Below are positions 42,167-51,436 of a stretch of 64,000 bases of DNA, in pieces; position 1 is the first letter of the stretch; every line of letters begins with the position of its first letter. The stretch lies in contig NZ_JBGJZL010000003.1 of assembly GCF_042610375.1 (NCBI RefSeq), positions 248,001 to 312,000 of the forward strand, read 5' to 3'. The notes under the pieces were generated by a model. The model ran no database searches. It saw only the letters and a list, made by a program, of their open reading frames with translations, and had not been told where the DNA came from. The position numbers were made by a program, and so were the translations under genes. The DNA is from CTSoil-075 sp042610375. GTDB taxonomy: Bacteria > Bacillota > Negativicutes > DSM-13327.

Positions 42167-43666
42167 ATGTCAATTAATCTTAATACACCAGAAGCGCAAA
42201 TCAGAGAAAATCGCTTATCATCCATCACTGGATATAAAGGTTCTATAAAAGATCTGGCAACGCAAGCTGGTGGATGCTCTCTAAAAAGTGGAGAACGAGG
42301 TTTTACTCAGACAACTGCTTGCAGCTTAGGTTGCGCGCAAGGTCAATTAGTATTGGTTAAAGATGCTGCGGTCGTTGGTCATAGTGCCATTGGTTGTGGA
42401 TCAGATACGATACAAGCTAATATTAACAATCGTAGAGGACAGTTTTCTAGAGAATGGGAACACACTAATATTAACTATATTAATACCAATATGACAGAAG
42501 AAGCGACAGTTTTTGGTGGTGCTGCCAAACTTCGTGAGGGGATCAGAGAAGCGTATCGTCGTTTTAATCCTAAAGCTATATTTGTGACAACATCCTGCGT
42601 ATCTGGGATTATTGGAGAAGATGTGACTGGAATATTGGAAGGATTAGCAGAAGAAATACCTGTTCCATTAGTTCCTGTTCACTGCGAAGGTTTTCGGTCC
42701 AAATTGTGGGCATCAGGATTTGACGCTGCTTTTCACGCGATTTTAACTTATATTGTTAAACCCGCAGAGAAAAAGGATCCTAATCTAGTCAATATTATTA
42801 ATTTTTCAGGCATTGGTAGAAAAGAGGTTATCCGATTGCTGGGTCGTTTAGGCTTAGTTCCCCAGTTTCTCGTTCAGTTCACTACTGTGGCGCAACTAGA
42901 AAAAATATCTGAAGCGGCGGCAACGCTCAGTTTCTGCGGAACTTTGGGAAGTTATCTAGCTAGCGGTCTAGAGGAACATTTTGGTGTTCCATATATAAAA
43001 TCCTTGCAACCACACGGAATTGCTGGGGTAAACAGCTGGCTAAGAGAATTAGGTAAAGTACTGGGGAGAGAAGAAGATGTCGAAAAACTTATCGCGGAAG
43101 AAACGGCTGCAGTCGCTCCAGAGCTTGCTGAATTACGGGAAAAGCTTCAAGGTAAGCGAGTCGTCATCGGTATGGGACCTAGTTTTGCACAAAATTACGC
43201 TAGAGTTTTGCAAGAACTCGCCGTTGAAGTGGCATGGACAGCAAGCTGGCACTTTGACCAACGTCACGATTACGGTGAAGTTCCAGCTGCAGTTTTAGAT
43301 TTAGCTGAGAAGAAAAAGGATATTCCTGCTTGCGTCAGTGAGCTTCAAGTCCATGAAATAAACAATTTATTGACAAAATTAAAACCTGATCTTTTTGTTT
43401 GCCGACATCCAGGTATGGCAATTTGGTCTGCTAAATTAGGAATACCTACTATTTTTATTAATGATGAATATCAATCCTTTGGTTATAATGGTCTGATTAG
43501 TTTTGGCAATCGTGTTGCTGATACCCTAGCCAATCCGACTTTTGTGAACTATCTTGCGAGTAAAATTAAATTACCGTATACAAACTGGTGGTTAGAACAA
43601 GATGCGTTTAAATTTTTGGGTGAAGCACCTCAGAAAAAACAAAAATTGACTAAGGCGGTGGTGTAG
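42167..43666 (+). CDS. Nitrogenase-like component 1, NifD-like subunit (pair 3)
   Basis: A 499-aa protein with the shared start SINLNTPEAQIRENRLSSITG. Cysteines C52/C56, C77 (SAIGCGSD) and C144 (TSCVSGIIGED) fit P-cluster positions; a cysteine in LSFCGTLGSYL fits the cofactor cysteine; the histidine region reads FINDEYQSFGYNG. Tail LPYTNWWLEQDAFKFL, then a short Lys/Ala extension not seen in the other pairs. The ATG at 42167 follows AAGGGG. Closest in sequence to pair 2. Confidence 0.87.
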   Translation: MSINLNTPEAQIRENRLSSITGYKGSIKDLATQAGGCSLKSGERGFTQTTACSLGCAQGQLVLVKDAAVVGHSAIGCGSDTIQANINNRRGQFSREWEHTNINYINTNMTEEATVFGGAAKLREGIREAYRRFNPKAIFVTTSCVSGIIGEDVTGILEGLAEEIPVPLVPVHCEGFRSKLWASGFDAAFHAILTYIVKPAEKKDPNLVNIINFSGIGRKEVIRLLGRLGLVPQFLVQFTTVAQLEKISEAAATLSFCGTLGSYLASGLEEHFGVPYIKSLQPHGIAGVNSWLRELGKVLGREEDVEKLIAEETAAVAPELAELREKLQGKRVVIGMGPSFAQNYARVLQELAVEVAWTASWHFDQRHDYGEVPAAVLDLAEKKKDIPACVSELQVHEINNLLTKLKPDLFVCRHPGMAIWSAKLGIPTIFINDEYQSFGYNGLISFGNRVADTLANPTFVNYLASKIKLPYTNWWLEQDAFKFLGEAPQKKQKLTKAVV

Positions 43667-45012
43667 TGGCTAAAGTGGCAAAGGCTCCGAAAACGGTTAA
43701 AGTAATTGAGCAAGTTAGATATTCTTGTGCTCTCGCGGCTCTACATTCTGTTTTAGCTATTGATCGAGCAGTACCTATTCTTCACGCTGGACCTGGTTGT
43801 GGTCAGCGGTTATCCACTGCAATGAGTATCACGAATGGATACCAAGGTACTGGTTATGCAGGTGGTCATGCCATGCCATGCACCAATAGTACAGAAACAG
43901 AAGTTGTATTTGGTGGAGAAAAAAAATTAAAAGAGTTAATTACTCATAGTCTAGAGGTTATAGATGCTGATCTCTATGTAGTTTTGACTGGGTGTACAGC
44001 TGATATTGTTGGTGATGACTCTGCAGAAGTGGCCAGAAAGTTTCAGCAACAAGGCAAACCTGTAGTTTGTGCACAAACAGGAGGCTTTAGCGGTAATAAT
44101 TTTGTTGGGCATGAATTAATATTAGGTGCCATCATCGATCAATACTTACAGCCAGCAGAAGAAATAGAATCTGGTTTGGTCAATATTTTTTCCGTAGTCC
44201 CTTACTACGATGCTTTCTGGACTGGTAATCTTCAGGAAATCGGAAGTTTACTAGCGGCAATCGGTTTAAAAGCTAATATTATTTTTGGACCTGGTGGTGG
44301 AGTCGATGCATTGAAAAAAGTACCTAAAGCCCAGTTTAACCTACTAGTATCACCCTGGGTTGGTTTGACTAATGTTAAACAATTGGAAGAAAAATTTGGG
44401 ACTCCTTATTTACATTATCCAGTTCTACCAATTGGTCCTACTGAGACAAGTAAATTTCTCAGAACGGTTGGAGAATATGCAGGATTGCCAGCCGAGCAGG
44501 TGGAAAATTCCATTAAAGAGTTAGAAAAACCTTATGATTATTATATTGAGAGATCGGCAGATTACTTATTGCAAGCACGGGTTGGACTCCCTAGCCGCTT
44601 TATCACAGTTTCGGATAGCTTTTATGCTTTAGGGATTTCAAAATTCTTAGTCAATGATCTTGGCTTCTTGCCAGGGACTCAGTTTATCATTGATAATCTA
44701 CCTACAAGGCATCAGGCAAATATAGAAGAAGAGTTTAAGAAGCTAAGTCCAACGATTTCAGCTCCAGTTGTATATACCAATGATAGTGGAATCATACGAG
44801 ATACTCTCCGCGAAACTAAGTTTCGTGGTAAGCCTTTAATTCTAGGCAGTGCTTGGGATCAAATGATAGCAAAAGAACTGGGGGGGTATCACTTAAGTAT
44901 CTCCTACCCTGTTGCTGATCGATTTGTATTAAATAGTACTTATATCGGTTATAATGGAGCCCTGCGTTTGGCAGAAGATATTTTTTCTATACTAGTGAGT
45001 TCAAACTACTAA
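43666..45012 (+). CDS. Nitrogenase-like component 1, NifK-like subunit (pair 3)
   Basis: A 448-aa NifK-like protein with a GTG start overlapping the D-like stop by one base. A basic extension (MAKVAKAPKTVKV) precedes YSCALAALHS. Further cysteines are in GPGCGQRL and TGCTADIVGDD. Tail TYIGYNGALRLAEDIF. Confidence 0.87.
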   Translation: MAKVAKAPKTVKVIEQVRYSCALAALHSVLAIDRAVPILHAGPGCGQRLSTAMSITNGYQGTGYAGGHAMPCTNSTETEVVFGGEKKLKELITHSLEVIDADLYVVLTGCTADIVGDDSAEVARKFQQQGKPVVCAQTGGFSGNNFVGHELILGAIIDQYLQPAEEIESGLVNIFSVVPYYDAFWTGNLQEIGSLLAAIGLKANIIFGPGGGVDALKKVPKAQFNLLVSPWVGLTNVKQLEEKFGTPYLHYPVLPIGPTETSKFLRTVGEYAGLPAEQVENSIKELEKPYDYYIERSADYLLQARVGLPSRFITVSDSFYALGISKFLVNDLGFLPGTQFIIDNLPTRHQANIEEEFKKLSPTISAPVVYTNDSGIIRDTLRETKFRGKPLILGSAWDQMIAKELGGYHLSISYPVADRFVLNSTYIGYNGALRLAEDIFSILVSSNY

Positions 45013-45025
45013 TTAAAACTGTCGG

Positions 45026-45047
45026 AGGAATCTTATGATTAGATAAA
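45026..45047 (+). other. Gene stub: strong ribosome-binding site with a 3-codon frame
   Basis: GGAGG followed by ATG ATT AGA TAA (MIR-stop) just after the K-like gene. May be the remnant of a deleted operon gene, or chance. Confidence 0.3.
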
Positions 45048-45066
45048 AACCAGATAGGGATACATG

Positions 45067-45095
45067 TTGACAGTCCGTTGGTGTAAGTGTATAAT
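45067..45095 (+). promoter_or_regulatory. Sigma-A promoter of metNIQ
   Basis: TTGACA, 17-nt spacer, TATAAT: a perfect consensus promoter, so control must lie downstream, at the attenuator. Confidence 0.82.
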
Positions 45096-45123
45096 TTAAA
45101 AAAATTGAAAAAGTAGTTACTTT

Positions 45124-45189
45124 GCTGGCTGGTCGAGAACTAGAGGCTATATTCCATTACTTGATGGAGCATAGTCTCTTTATTTTTTT
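45124..45189 (+). promoter_or_regulatory. Attenuator element 17 (leader of metNIQ)
   Basis: P1 GCU/GGC, GG bulge, P2 CUGGU/ACUAG (one G.U), loop CGAGA, 3' A. Terminator AGAGGCUAU...AUAGUCUCU followed by U-rich sequence. Occupies the place where a SAM riboswitch would be expected in many Firmicutes. Confidence 0.85.
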
Positions 45190-45257
45190 ACCTACAATAT
45201 GGTTACTTTTTAGATGTAGTTGGTTATCGGTTAGAAAAGGTAAAGGAAGGCGGAATC

Positions 45258-46037
45258 ATGATTACAATTCAGGATCTAACTAAAGATTATATTACGCCGC
45301 ATGCTAAGATCCGTGCCCTAAATAATATTAATTTGGAAGTTGAAAAAGGAGATATTTTTGGTATTATCGGTTTTAGTGGAGCTGGTAAATCAACCTTAAT
45401 TCGATGCCTAAATCGTCTTGAAGAACCTGACTCTGGTAAGATCATCATTGCAGGACAAGATATTACAGCCATGAATAAGCAACATTTAAAGTTGGCTAGA
45501 AGAAAAATAGGTATGATTTTTCAGCAGTTTAATTTACTTGATGCAAAAAATGTTTTTGAAAATGTTGCTTTTCCATTGAAGGTTTCCGGATATCCTAAAA
45601 ATCAAATAAAACATCGGGTGGAAGAAATTCTTGATTTAGTTGGTTTGGCAGATAAAGCAAAATCTTACCCTCTGCAACTCAGCGGAGGACAAAAACAAAG
45701 GGTTGGTATTGCAAGAGCACTTTCTAACAAACCAGATGTACTGCTTAGTGATGAAGCGACGTCTGCTCTTGATCCCCAAACAACCTATTCCATCCTGGAA
45801 CTTCTAAAGGATATTAATGCAAAGTTAGGCTTAACAATTGTTCTGATTACTCATGAACTAGATGTGCTAAAACATATTTGCAATAATATGGCTGTAATTG
45901 AGCAAGGAAAAATTGTAGAAAAAGGATCAGTTGAAAAATTCTTTTCAAATCCTGAGAGTGATACGGCAAAACGATTTATTAGTATTCTGCAAGGCTTTCA
46001 AGCAAAACGTATTTATACGGAAGGTGGTGGAATTTGA
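45258..46037 (+). CDS. metN: Methionine-type ABC transporter ATPase lacking the NIL domain
   Basis: A 259-aa ATPase: Walker A GFSGAGKST, Q-loop IFQQFNLL, signature LSGGQKQR, Walker B LLSDEATSALDP, and THELDVLKHICN, all MetN-like. Typical MetN has about 340 aa with a C-terminal ACT-like NIL domain that binds methionine and inhibits transport. Here the protein stops soon after the nucleotide-binding domain, so that feedback seems absent. Stop overlaps the next start (TTGA). Confidence 0.87.
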   Translation: MITIQDLTKDYITPHAKIRALNNINLEVEKGDIFGIIGFSGAGKSTLIRCLNRLEEPDSGKIIIAGQDITAMNKQHLKLARRKIGMIFQQFNLLDAKNVFENVAFPLKVSGYPKNQIKHRVEEILDLVGLADKAKSYPLQLSGGQKQRVGIARALSNKPDVLLSDEATSALDPQTTYSILELLKDINAKLGLTIVLITHELDVLKHICNNMAVIEQGKIVEKGSVEKFFSNPESDTAKRFISILQGFQAKRIYTEGGGI

Positions 46038-46702
46038 ACGACGATGTATTAGAGTTGCTGCTTACTGGCCTTGGTGAAACAGTTTACATGGTAACCCTCT
46101 CTACATTGATTGCTTTCGCGATTGGATTACCACTAGGCATTATATTGGTAGCTACAGAAAAAGGCAATGTATTGGAAGCACCTAAAATTAATAAAGTTTT
46201 GGGGACGTTTATCAATGTCGTACGTTCTTTTCCTACGATTATTCTCATTGTTGTCTTACTGCCTTTAGCCCGCTTTATTGTAGGAACGACCTTGGGGGCC
46301 ACGGCGGCAGTTGTACCTTTATCCATTGGAGCTGCACCATTCATTGCAAGGATTATTGAAAACTGCCTTAAAGAAGTGAACTTTGGTAAGATTGAAGCAG
46401 CAACGGCTATTGGTGCCAACCCCTTAACGATTATTACGAGAGTCCTGATTCCAGAAGCTTTGCCTTCTCTCATTCGAGGGTTGACGATTGCGGTGGTGGG
46501 GATTATTGGTATGACAGCCGTTGCGGGGGCGATTGGAGCAGGAGGTTTAGGTAGTCTTGCCATACGGTTTGGGTATATGAGATATCGGGATGATATTATG
46601 ATTGCGACGGTCATCACCTTGATTCTTTTAGTGCAAGGTATACAATTTGGTGGAGATTACTTAGCTAACTATATCAATAGGAAAAGGTATAAGTTTGATT
46701 AA
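46034..46702 (+). CDS. metI: Methionine-type ABC transporter permease
   Basis: A 222-aa permease with five helices: GLGETVYMVTLSTLIAF start, VVRSFPTIILIV, and the coupling loop IEAATAIGANPLTIITRVLIPEALP. TTG start at 46034 overlapping the metN stop, with GGTGGTGG upstream. Family typical in length. Confidence 0.88.
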   Translation: MNDDVLELLLTGLGETVYMVTLSTLIAFAIGLPLGIILVATEKGNVLEAPKINKVLGTFINVVRSFPTIILIVVLLPLARFIVGTTLGATAAVVPLSIGAAPFIARIIENCLKEVNFGKIEAATAIGANPLTIITRVLIPEALPSLIRGLTIAVVGIIGMTAVAGAIGAGGLGSLAIRFGYMRYRDDIMIATVITLILLVQGIQFGGDYLANYINRKRYKFD

Positions 46703-46733
46703 AAAGTCAATTATTTTGGAAAGGGTGATTTAG

Positions 46734-47579
46734 ATGGTTAAAAAAGGAATTCTATTTAAAATGTCTATGGCAGTTCTCAGTAGCATCATGATCGCTAGTT
46801 TATTTACAGGCTGCTCATCTGCTAAAAAAGAAAGCGCACCACCAGCTGCGGCGAAATCAGAAGTAACAGTTAAAGTAGGAGCGGCAGTAGTACCCCATGC
46901 TGAAATTTTGAACTTTATAAAACCAAAATTGAAGGCAGAAGGAATCAATCTTGAGGTGGTTGTACTTGATGACGAGGCCCAATTAAATCCAGCATTGCAA
47001 ACAAAAGCAATTGATGCAAATTATTTTCAACATGTTTCTTATTATGAATCAGTCGCCAAAGAAAAAGGTTATAATTTTGTTGTAGCTGCTAAAGTGCATG
47101 TAGAACCTATTGGTTTTTACTCGCAAAAAATAAAAAGTAAAGATGAATTAAAAGAAGGTGCTACCATTGCTATTCCTAACAATCCTTCGAATGAGTACCG
47201 ATCTTTAGTGTTATTACAAGCACAGGGATTGATTAAGATAAAAGAAGGGATTGCTAACTTTGCTGCGACTCCTAGAGACATTGTAGATAATCCGAAAAAA
47301 TTGAAATTTGTTGAAGTTGACTCTGCGCAGTTGACCCGAGCCTTACCTGATGTTGATGGTGCAATTATCAATACGAATTTTATTCTTGAAGCCAAAATAG
47401 ATCCTAAAACTGCTATATTTAGAGAAGATGCAAATTCACCTTATGCAAATGATTTATATGTAAGAAAAGGTGAAGAAAGTCGGCCAGAACTTAAGAAGAT
47501 CGGAGAAGTTTTAACGTCTCCAGATGTGAAAAAATTCATCCAAGATAAGTATGGAGTAGCTGTAGTTCCTGCGTTCTAA
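46734..47579 (+). CDS. metQ: MetQ/NlpA-family substrate-binding lipoprotein
   Basis: A 281-aa lipoprotein with lipobox LFTGC, then VTVKVGAAVVPHAEILNFIKP, LDDEAQLNPALQTKAIDANYFQH and DANSPYANDLYVR, characteristic of MetQ. Binds methionine, its oxides or related compounds outside the cell. The D/K-like unit 4 follows with only an attenuator between. Confidence 0.9.
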   Translation: MVKKGILFKMSMAVLSSIMIASLFTGCSSAKKESAPPAAAKSEVTVKVGAAVVPHAEILNFIKPKLKAEGINLEVVVLDDEAQLNPALQTKAIDANYFQHVSYYESVAKEKGYNFVVAAKVHVEPIGFYSQKIKSKDELKEGATIAIPNNPSNEYRSLVLLQAQGLIKIKEGIANFAATPRDIVDNPKKLKFVEVDSAQLTRALPDVDGAIINTNFILEAKIDPKTAIFREDANSPYANDLYVRKGEESRPELKKIGEVLTSPDVKKFIQDKYGVAVVPAF

Positions 47580-47597
47580 GAGTGTATAGAGTCTTTT

Positions 47598-47651
47598 GAT
47601 TGACCGGTAAAACGGAGATCATGCACAAGTTGTGTATGATCTCCGTTTTTT
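47598..47651 (+). promoter_or_regulatory. Attenuator element 18 (between metQ and nitrogenase-like pair 4)
   Basis: P1 GAUU/GAUC, GA bulge, P2 CCG/CGG, loop GUAAAA, 3' A: P1 sequence differs at every Watson-Crick position from the common GCU/GGC yet stays paired. Terminator CGGAGAUCAU...AUGAUCUCCG, six U. No promoter was seen before it, so it probably grades read-through from metNIQ. Confidence 0.87.
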
Positions 47652-47775
47652 ACGTAATCTGCAAGTATAATACTTTCTCAATTACAAGTAAGAACGACTA
47701 AGAGTTTTGTCTACGTTTGAGGACTTGGCACAGGTCAGGCCTTTTCTTAATAGCAATTGAAATGGAGGTAACGAG

Positions 47776-49233
47776 ATGAGTATCAATTTACATAGTCCAG
47801 CGGTTGAACTAAGGGAATCAAGACTAAAGACGATAACGGGGTATAATGGTGATGCTGCTCACTTGTTGAGCAATACTGATACCCCAAATCGGGAACGTAC
47901 CTTTACCCAATGTGGTTCATGTAGCGCCGATCAAGTAATGAACCTACTTACACAGATTCAAGATGCGGCCGTTGTGGAACATGGTCCGGCAGGATGTGCT
48001 GGTGATATTCCCGTGCGTAATGGCGTTTTCCGTAAAGGTAATAGAGGTATGGGGTATCCAGTGCACAATGTCCAATATATTAACACCAATTTGAATGAAC
48101 AGGATACGATTTATGGCGGTGAAGCCAAACTTGAAGCGGCTATTAGAGAAGCCAAACTTCGGTTTGACCCTAAAGCCATTTTTGTTACAACGACTTGCGT
48201 ATCGGCTATCATTGGCGACGATGTTCCTGGTATCTGCGATGCTTTGGAAGAGGAACTAGAAATTCCTGTTATTGCTACTGTCTGTGAAGGATTTCGTACT
48301 AATATTTGGGCAACGGGATTTGACTCAGCCAATCATAGCATCCTACGTAGAATTGTTAAACCAGCTAAAGAGAAGAAGCCAGATTTGATTAATGTGATTA
48401 GCTTTGAGCATAAGTTTTTGTATGAAAGCGTTTTTAACCAACTTGGGCTAAGAACGAACCATATTGTGCCTCTTTCAACCATTAAGCAGCTTGAACGTAT
48501 CTCAGAAGCTGCCGCAACAGTGCAGTATTGCGAAAGTTTGGGGGGCTATCTTGCTGCTGGGCTTGAAGAACATTTCGGTGTGCCAGAGGTTAAGGCTCCT
48601 GCACCTTTTGGTCTAAAAGCGTCCGATGAATTACTGCGCGAGATTGGACGAATCTTTCATAAAGAAGAAGAGGTTGAAAAAGTCATCATTTCTGAAAGGG
48701 CAAAGATTGCTGATGAACTTGAAAGACTAAGAAGTAAGCTGACAGGCAAAACCGTATATATTGCTGCAGGTGGTCCACTGGCCTATAATATTATTGCACT
48801 TGTAAAAGACCTTGGTATGGAAGTTTTGGGAACCAGCATTTGGCATCATGATCAGAAATCTGATAATGATCATGAAAAACTCAATTTCTTAAAGTTTGAT
48901 GTTGAAAATTATGGGAATTTCCCTCTGGGTGTTTGCAATAAGCAGGCTTTTGAAGTGACAAATGCGATTCATAAATATAAACCAGATATTGCAATCACGC
49001 GGCATATTTCAACCGTCTGGGCAGCTAAGCTTGGTATTCCTTCCATGTTTGCTGGAAATAATCCAACTGAAATGCTATATGATGGTTTGATTCGTTTTGG
49101 CCAGGCCATTGATGATGTGATCTCTAATCCTGCCTATATTAAAAATGTAGCAAAACATAGTAAACTACCATATAAAAGTTGGTGGTTTAAACAGGATACT
49201 TATTCTTTTTTAGGGGGAGACCAAAATGTCTGA
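47776..49233 (+). CDS. Nitrogenase-like component 1, NifD-like subunit (pair 4)
   Basis: A 485-aa protein with start SINLHSPAVELRESRLKTITG. P-cluster-type cysteines C46/C49, C74 (PAGCAGD) and one in TTTCVSAIIGDD. VQYCESLGGYL holds the cofactor-type cysteine; the histidine region reads FAGNNPTEMLYDG. Tail LPYKSWWFKQDTYSFL. GGAGG supports the start. Overlaps the K-like gene by 8 nt. Confidence 0.87.
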   Translation: MSINLHSPAVELRESRLKTITGYNGDAAHLLSNTDTPNRERTFTQCGSCSADQVMNLLTQIQDAAVVEHGPAGCAGDIPVRNGVFRKGNRGMGYPVHNVQYINTNLNEQDTIYGGEAKLEAAIREAKLRFDPKAIFVTTTCVSAIIGDDVPGICDALEEELEIPVIATVCEGFRTNIWATGFDSANHSILRRIVKPAKEKKPDLINVISFEHKFLYESVFNQLGLRTNHIVPLSTIKQLERISEAAATVQYCESLGGYLAAGLEEHFGVPEVKAPAPFGLKASDELLREIGRIFHKEEEVEKVIISERAKIADELERLRSKLTGKTVYIAAGGPLAYNIIALVKDLGMEVLGTSIWHHDQKSDNDHEKLNFLKFDVENYGNFPLGVCNKQAFEVTNAIHKYKPDIAITRHISTVWAAKLGIPSMFAGNNPTEMLYDGLIRFGQAIDDVISNPAYIKNVAKHSKLPYKSWWFKQDTYSFLGGDQNV

Positions 49234-50551
49234 TCTATTACAAGGACCACGTCACGGTTGCACACTAGGTGCTTTGCAGACCGTTGCTGCCATCGAAAGA
49301 GCAATTCCTATTTTACATGCAGGACCGGGGTGTGGTTCTAAACTTCACAGAGGGTTATCCATTGCTGGAGGTCATCAGGGTGTAGGGTATGCAGGCGGCG
49401 ATGCCATCCCTTGTACCAACATGATTGAAAAAGATGTAGTATTTGGTGGTACGGACAAACTACGAAATGTAATTGATGGAACGCTCAAAATCATGGATGG
49501 AGATTTCTTCGTTGTGTTGACGGGTTGTACCTCCGATATCATTGGTGATGATGTGGCAAGTGTGGTGAAGGAATTTAAAGATAAGGGAGTACCTATTGTT
49601 TTTGCAGAAACGGCTGGCTTCAAGGGGGATGCTTATAAAGGGCATGAACTAGTATTAGAAGCTATTATTGAACAATATTTACAACCTGTTGATAAAAAAG
49701 AAAAAGGGCTTGTGAATGTCTTTGCAAGTGTTCCACGCCATGATCCCTTTTGGGAAGGAGATTTGAACGAATTAAAAAATTTGCTTGCAGGAATCGGTCT
49801 TAAGGCGAATATATTGTTCGGTTACAACAGTGGTGGTATCAATGCCTTGGATGCCATTCCAGCGGCGGAATTTAATTTGGTTGTTTCTCCTTATATTGGG
49901 CTTAAGACAGCAGAACGATTAAAAGAAAAATTTCAAACTCCTTACCTTCACTATCCGGTACTACCTATTGGTGGTATAGAAACGTCTAAATTTCTAAGAA
50001 CTGTCGCTGAGTTTGCAGGGACAACATCTGAGAAAATAGAAGCTTTTATTTTGGAAAAAGAAGATGAATTTTATCATTATATAGTGCGTGCCGCGGATGT
50101 ATTAACAGAGTACCAGCTCAACCAACCTAAACGTTTCTACAATATTAATGATGCTTCTTATGCTCTTGCCTTTAGTAAGTTTCTCGTGAATGAACTTGGA
50201 TATTTCCCAATTCACCAGTTTATTAATGAGGATGTACCTGAAGAATATCAAGAAATTATAGCAAATTATTTTACAGAAATCGCTCCAGACATTTCTTCAG
50301 AAGTAACTTTTGTCCAAGATAGTGGGACTATTTATGATAAGATACGAAGTATCAAAACTGCAACGACTCCTCTTCTTCTTGCCAGCTCATGGGAGGTTGA
50401 TATTTCCAAGGAAATATCTGCTCTGCATCTGAGTGTAGGTTTGCCTATTATTGATCGTTTAATTTTGCACCATACTTATGTAGGATATAAAGGTGGACTT
50501 AATCTTGTAGAAGATATTTATTCTAGATTGTTTGCTAAGCATCGGGATTAG
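49226..50551 (+). CDS. Nitrogenase-like component 1, NifK-like subunit (pair 4)
   Basis: A 441-aa NifK-like protein: cysteines in HGCTLGAL, AGPGCGSKL and TGCTSDIIGDD; tail TYVGYKGGLNLVEDIY. Its ribosome-binding site GGGGGA lies in the end of the D-like gene. Partner of the preceding protein. Confidence 0.87.
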   Translation: MSDLLQGPRHGCTLGALQTVAAIERAIPILHAGPGCGSKLHRGLSIAGGHQGVGYAGGDAIPCTNMIEKDVVFGGTDKLRNVIDGTLKIMDGDFFVVLTGCTSDIIGDDVASVVKEFKDKGVPIVFAETAGFKGDAYKGHELVLEAIIEQYLQPVDKKEKGLVNVFASVPRHDPFWEGDLNELKNLLAGIGLKANILFGYNSGGINALDAIPAAEFNLVVSPYIGLKTAERLKEKFQTPYLHYPVLPIGGIETSKFLRTVAEFAGTTSEKIEAFILEKEDEFYHYIVRAADVLTEYQLNQPKRFYNINDASYALAFSKFLVNELGYFPIHQFINEDVPEEYQEIIANYFTEIAPDISSEVTFVQDSGTIYDKIRSIKTATTPLLLASSWEVDISKEISALHLSVGLPIIDRLILHHTYVGYKGGLNLVEDIYSRLFAKHRD

Positions 50552-50614
50552 TAGAATTTTTATAAAGAATAATCAAGAAAAAATTAAAGTGGATATGCAT
50601 TCATGCAGATAAAT

Positions 50615-50655
50615 AGAGTAAGGGTTCTAAGGAAAAACTTTAGAACCCTTACTCT
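50615..50655. repeat. Hairpin after nitrogenase-like pair 4
   Basis: AGAGUAAGGGUUCUAA pairs with UUAGAACCCUUACUCU (16 bp). No U-tract on either side, so termination here would be factor-dependent or inefficient; convergent with the HxlR gene. Confidence 0.65.
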
Positions 50656-50731
50656 ATAATGATATGGTAACTATATAGCCTCATGATAGTTGTAAATCAC
50701 TGATGTACTAAAAAAATGATATCATATAATA

Positions 50732-51058
50732 TTAGTCTTCGATGTGTAAATGTCCCCACTTGCACATTTCTTCTAAAATAGGCATAAGAGATTGCCCTTT
50801 CGGAGATAAAGAATATTCTACTTTTGGTGGAATTTGATGATATTCTTTGCGAATAATAATATGATTCCCTTCTAACTCTTTTAATTGATTACTAAGCATT
50901 TTATGTGTAATGTTATTTATACTATGTTTTAGTTCGCCGTAGCGCATGATATTACGTTTTGATAGCCAAAACATAATAGACATTTTCCACTTTCCTCCGA
51001 TCATCGATAGAGTATACTCAAATGGGGCAGAATAAACTTCATCATGTTCATTCGTCAT
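50732..51058 (-). CDS. HxlR-family transcriptional regulator
   Basis: A 108-aa winged-helix protein: FEYTLSMIGGKWKMSIMFWLS, then LKHSINNITHKMLSNQLKELE and KVEYSLSPKGQSLMPIL, the classical HxlR layout. Many HxlR proteins sense thiol or electrophile stress by a cysteine; here the only cysteine is in MCKWGHL near the C-terminus. It could act on a neighbouring nitrogenase-like unit, but there is no direct evidence. Confidence 0.88.
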   Translation of the reverse strand: MTNEHDEVYSAPFEYTLSMIGGKWKMSIMFWLSKRNIMRYGELKHSINNITHKMLSNQLKELEGNHIIIRKEYHQIPPKVEYSLSPKGQSLMPILEEMCKWGHLHIED

Positions 51059-51218
51059 TTATTGCTCTCCTTTTGGATAGTATCATACAAAAAAGTGCAT
51101 ACTGTTATTTTATAAGTATAGGTATTATAATTCATATATAAGAAATTTGTAAAGTAAAATATATTGAAGAATATATAAATTCTTTAGTAGAGAGATAAAC
51201 GAAAACACATCATTGGCA

Positions 51219-51247
51219 TTTACATTTAAACAGATCAATGATATGAT
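51219..51247 (+). promoter_or_regulatory. Sigma-A promoter of nitrogenase-like unit 5
   Basis: TTTACA, 17-nt spacer, TATGAT; 29 nt before attenuator 19. Confidence 0.65.
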
Positions 51248-51276
51248 TTATTTGCAAAGTACATATAATTTTATAT

Positions 51277-51343
51277 AAGCTGGCTGTGAAAAAAACAGAG
51301 GCTTCGAGTAAATGTTGATTTACTCGGAGTCTCTTTATTTTTT
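51277..51343 (+). promoter_or_regulatory. Attenuator element 19 (leader of nitrogenase-like pair 5)
   Basis: P1 AAGCU/GGCUU, GG bulge, P2 CUGU/ACAG, loop GAAAAAA, 3' A. Terminator AGAGGCUUCGAGUAAAU...AUUUACUCGGAGUCUCU, then UUUAUUUUUU. Confidence 0.87.
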
Positions 51344-51436
51344 GCGGAATCAAAAAATAGGAATTTTCTTGATTCCAAGTAAAGGCAACTAAGGTTGGTG
51401 AAAGTCAAATTTTCTTCATTAACTAGGGAGGTAAGT

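Noticed and set aside
47726..47741. TGGCAC box that could be a sigma-54 -24 element before D/K-like pair 4
   Set aside because: The -12 position reads AGGC rather than TTGC; the D/K-like units have sigma-A promoters or read-through instead.
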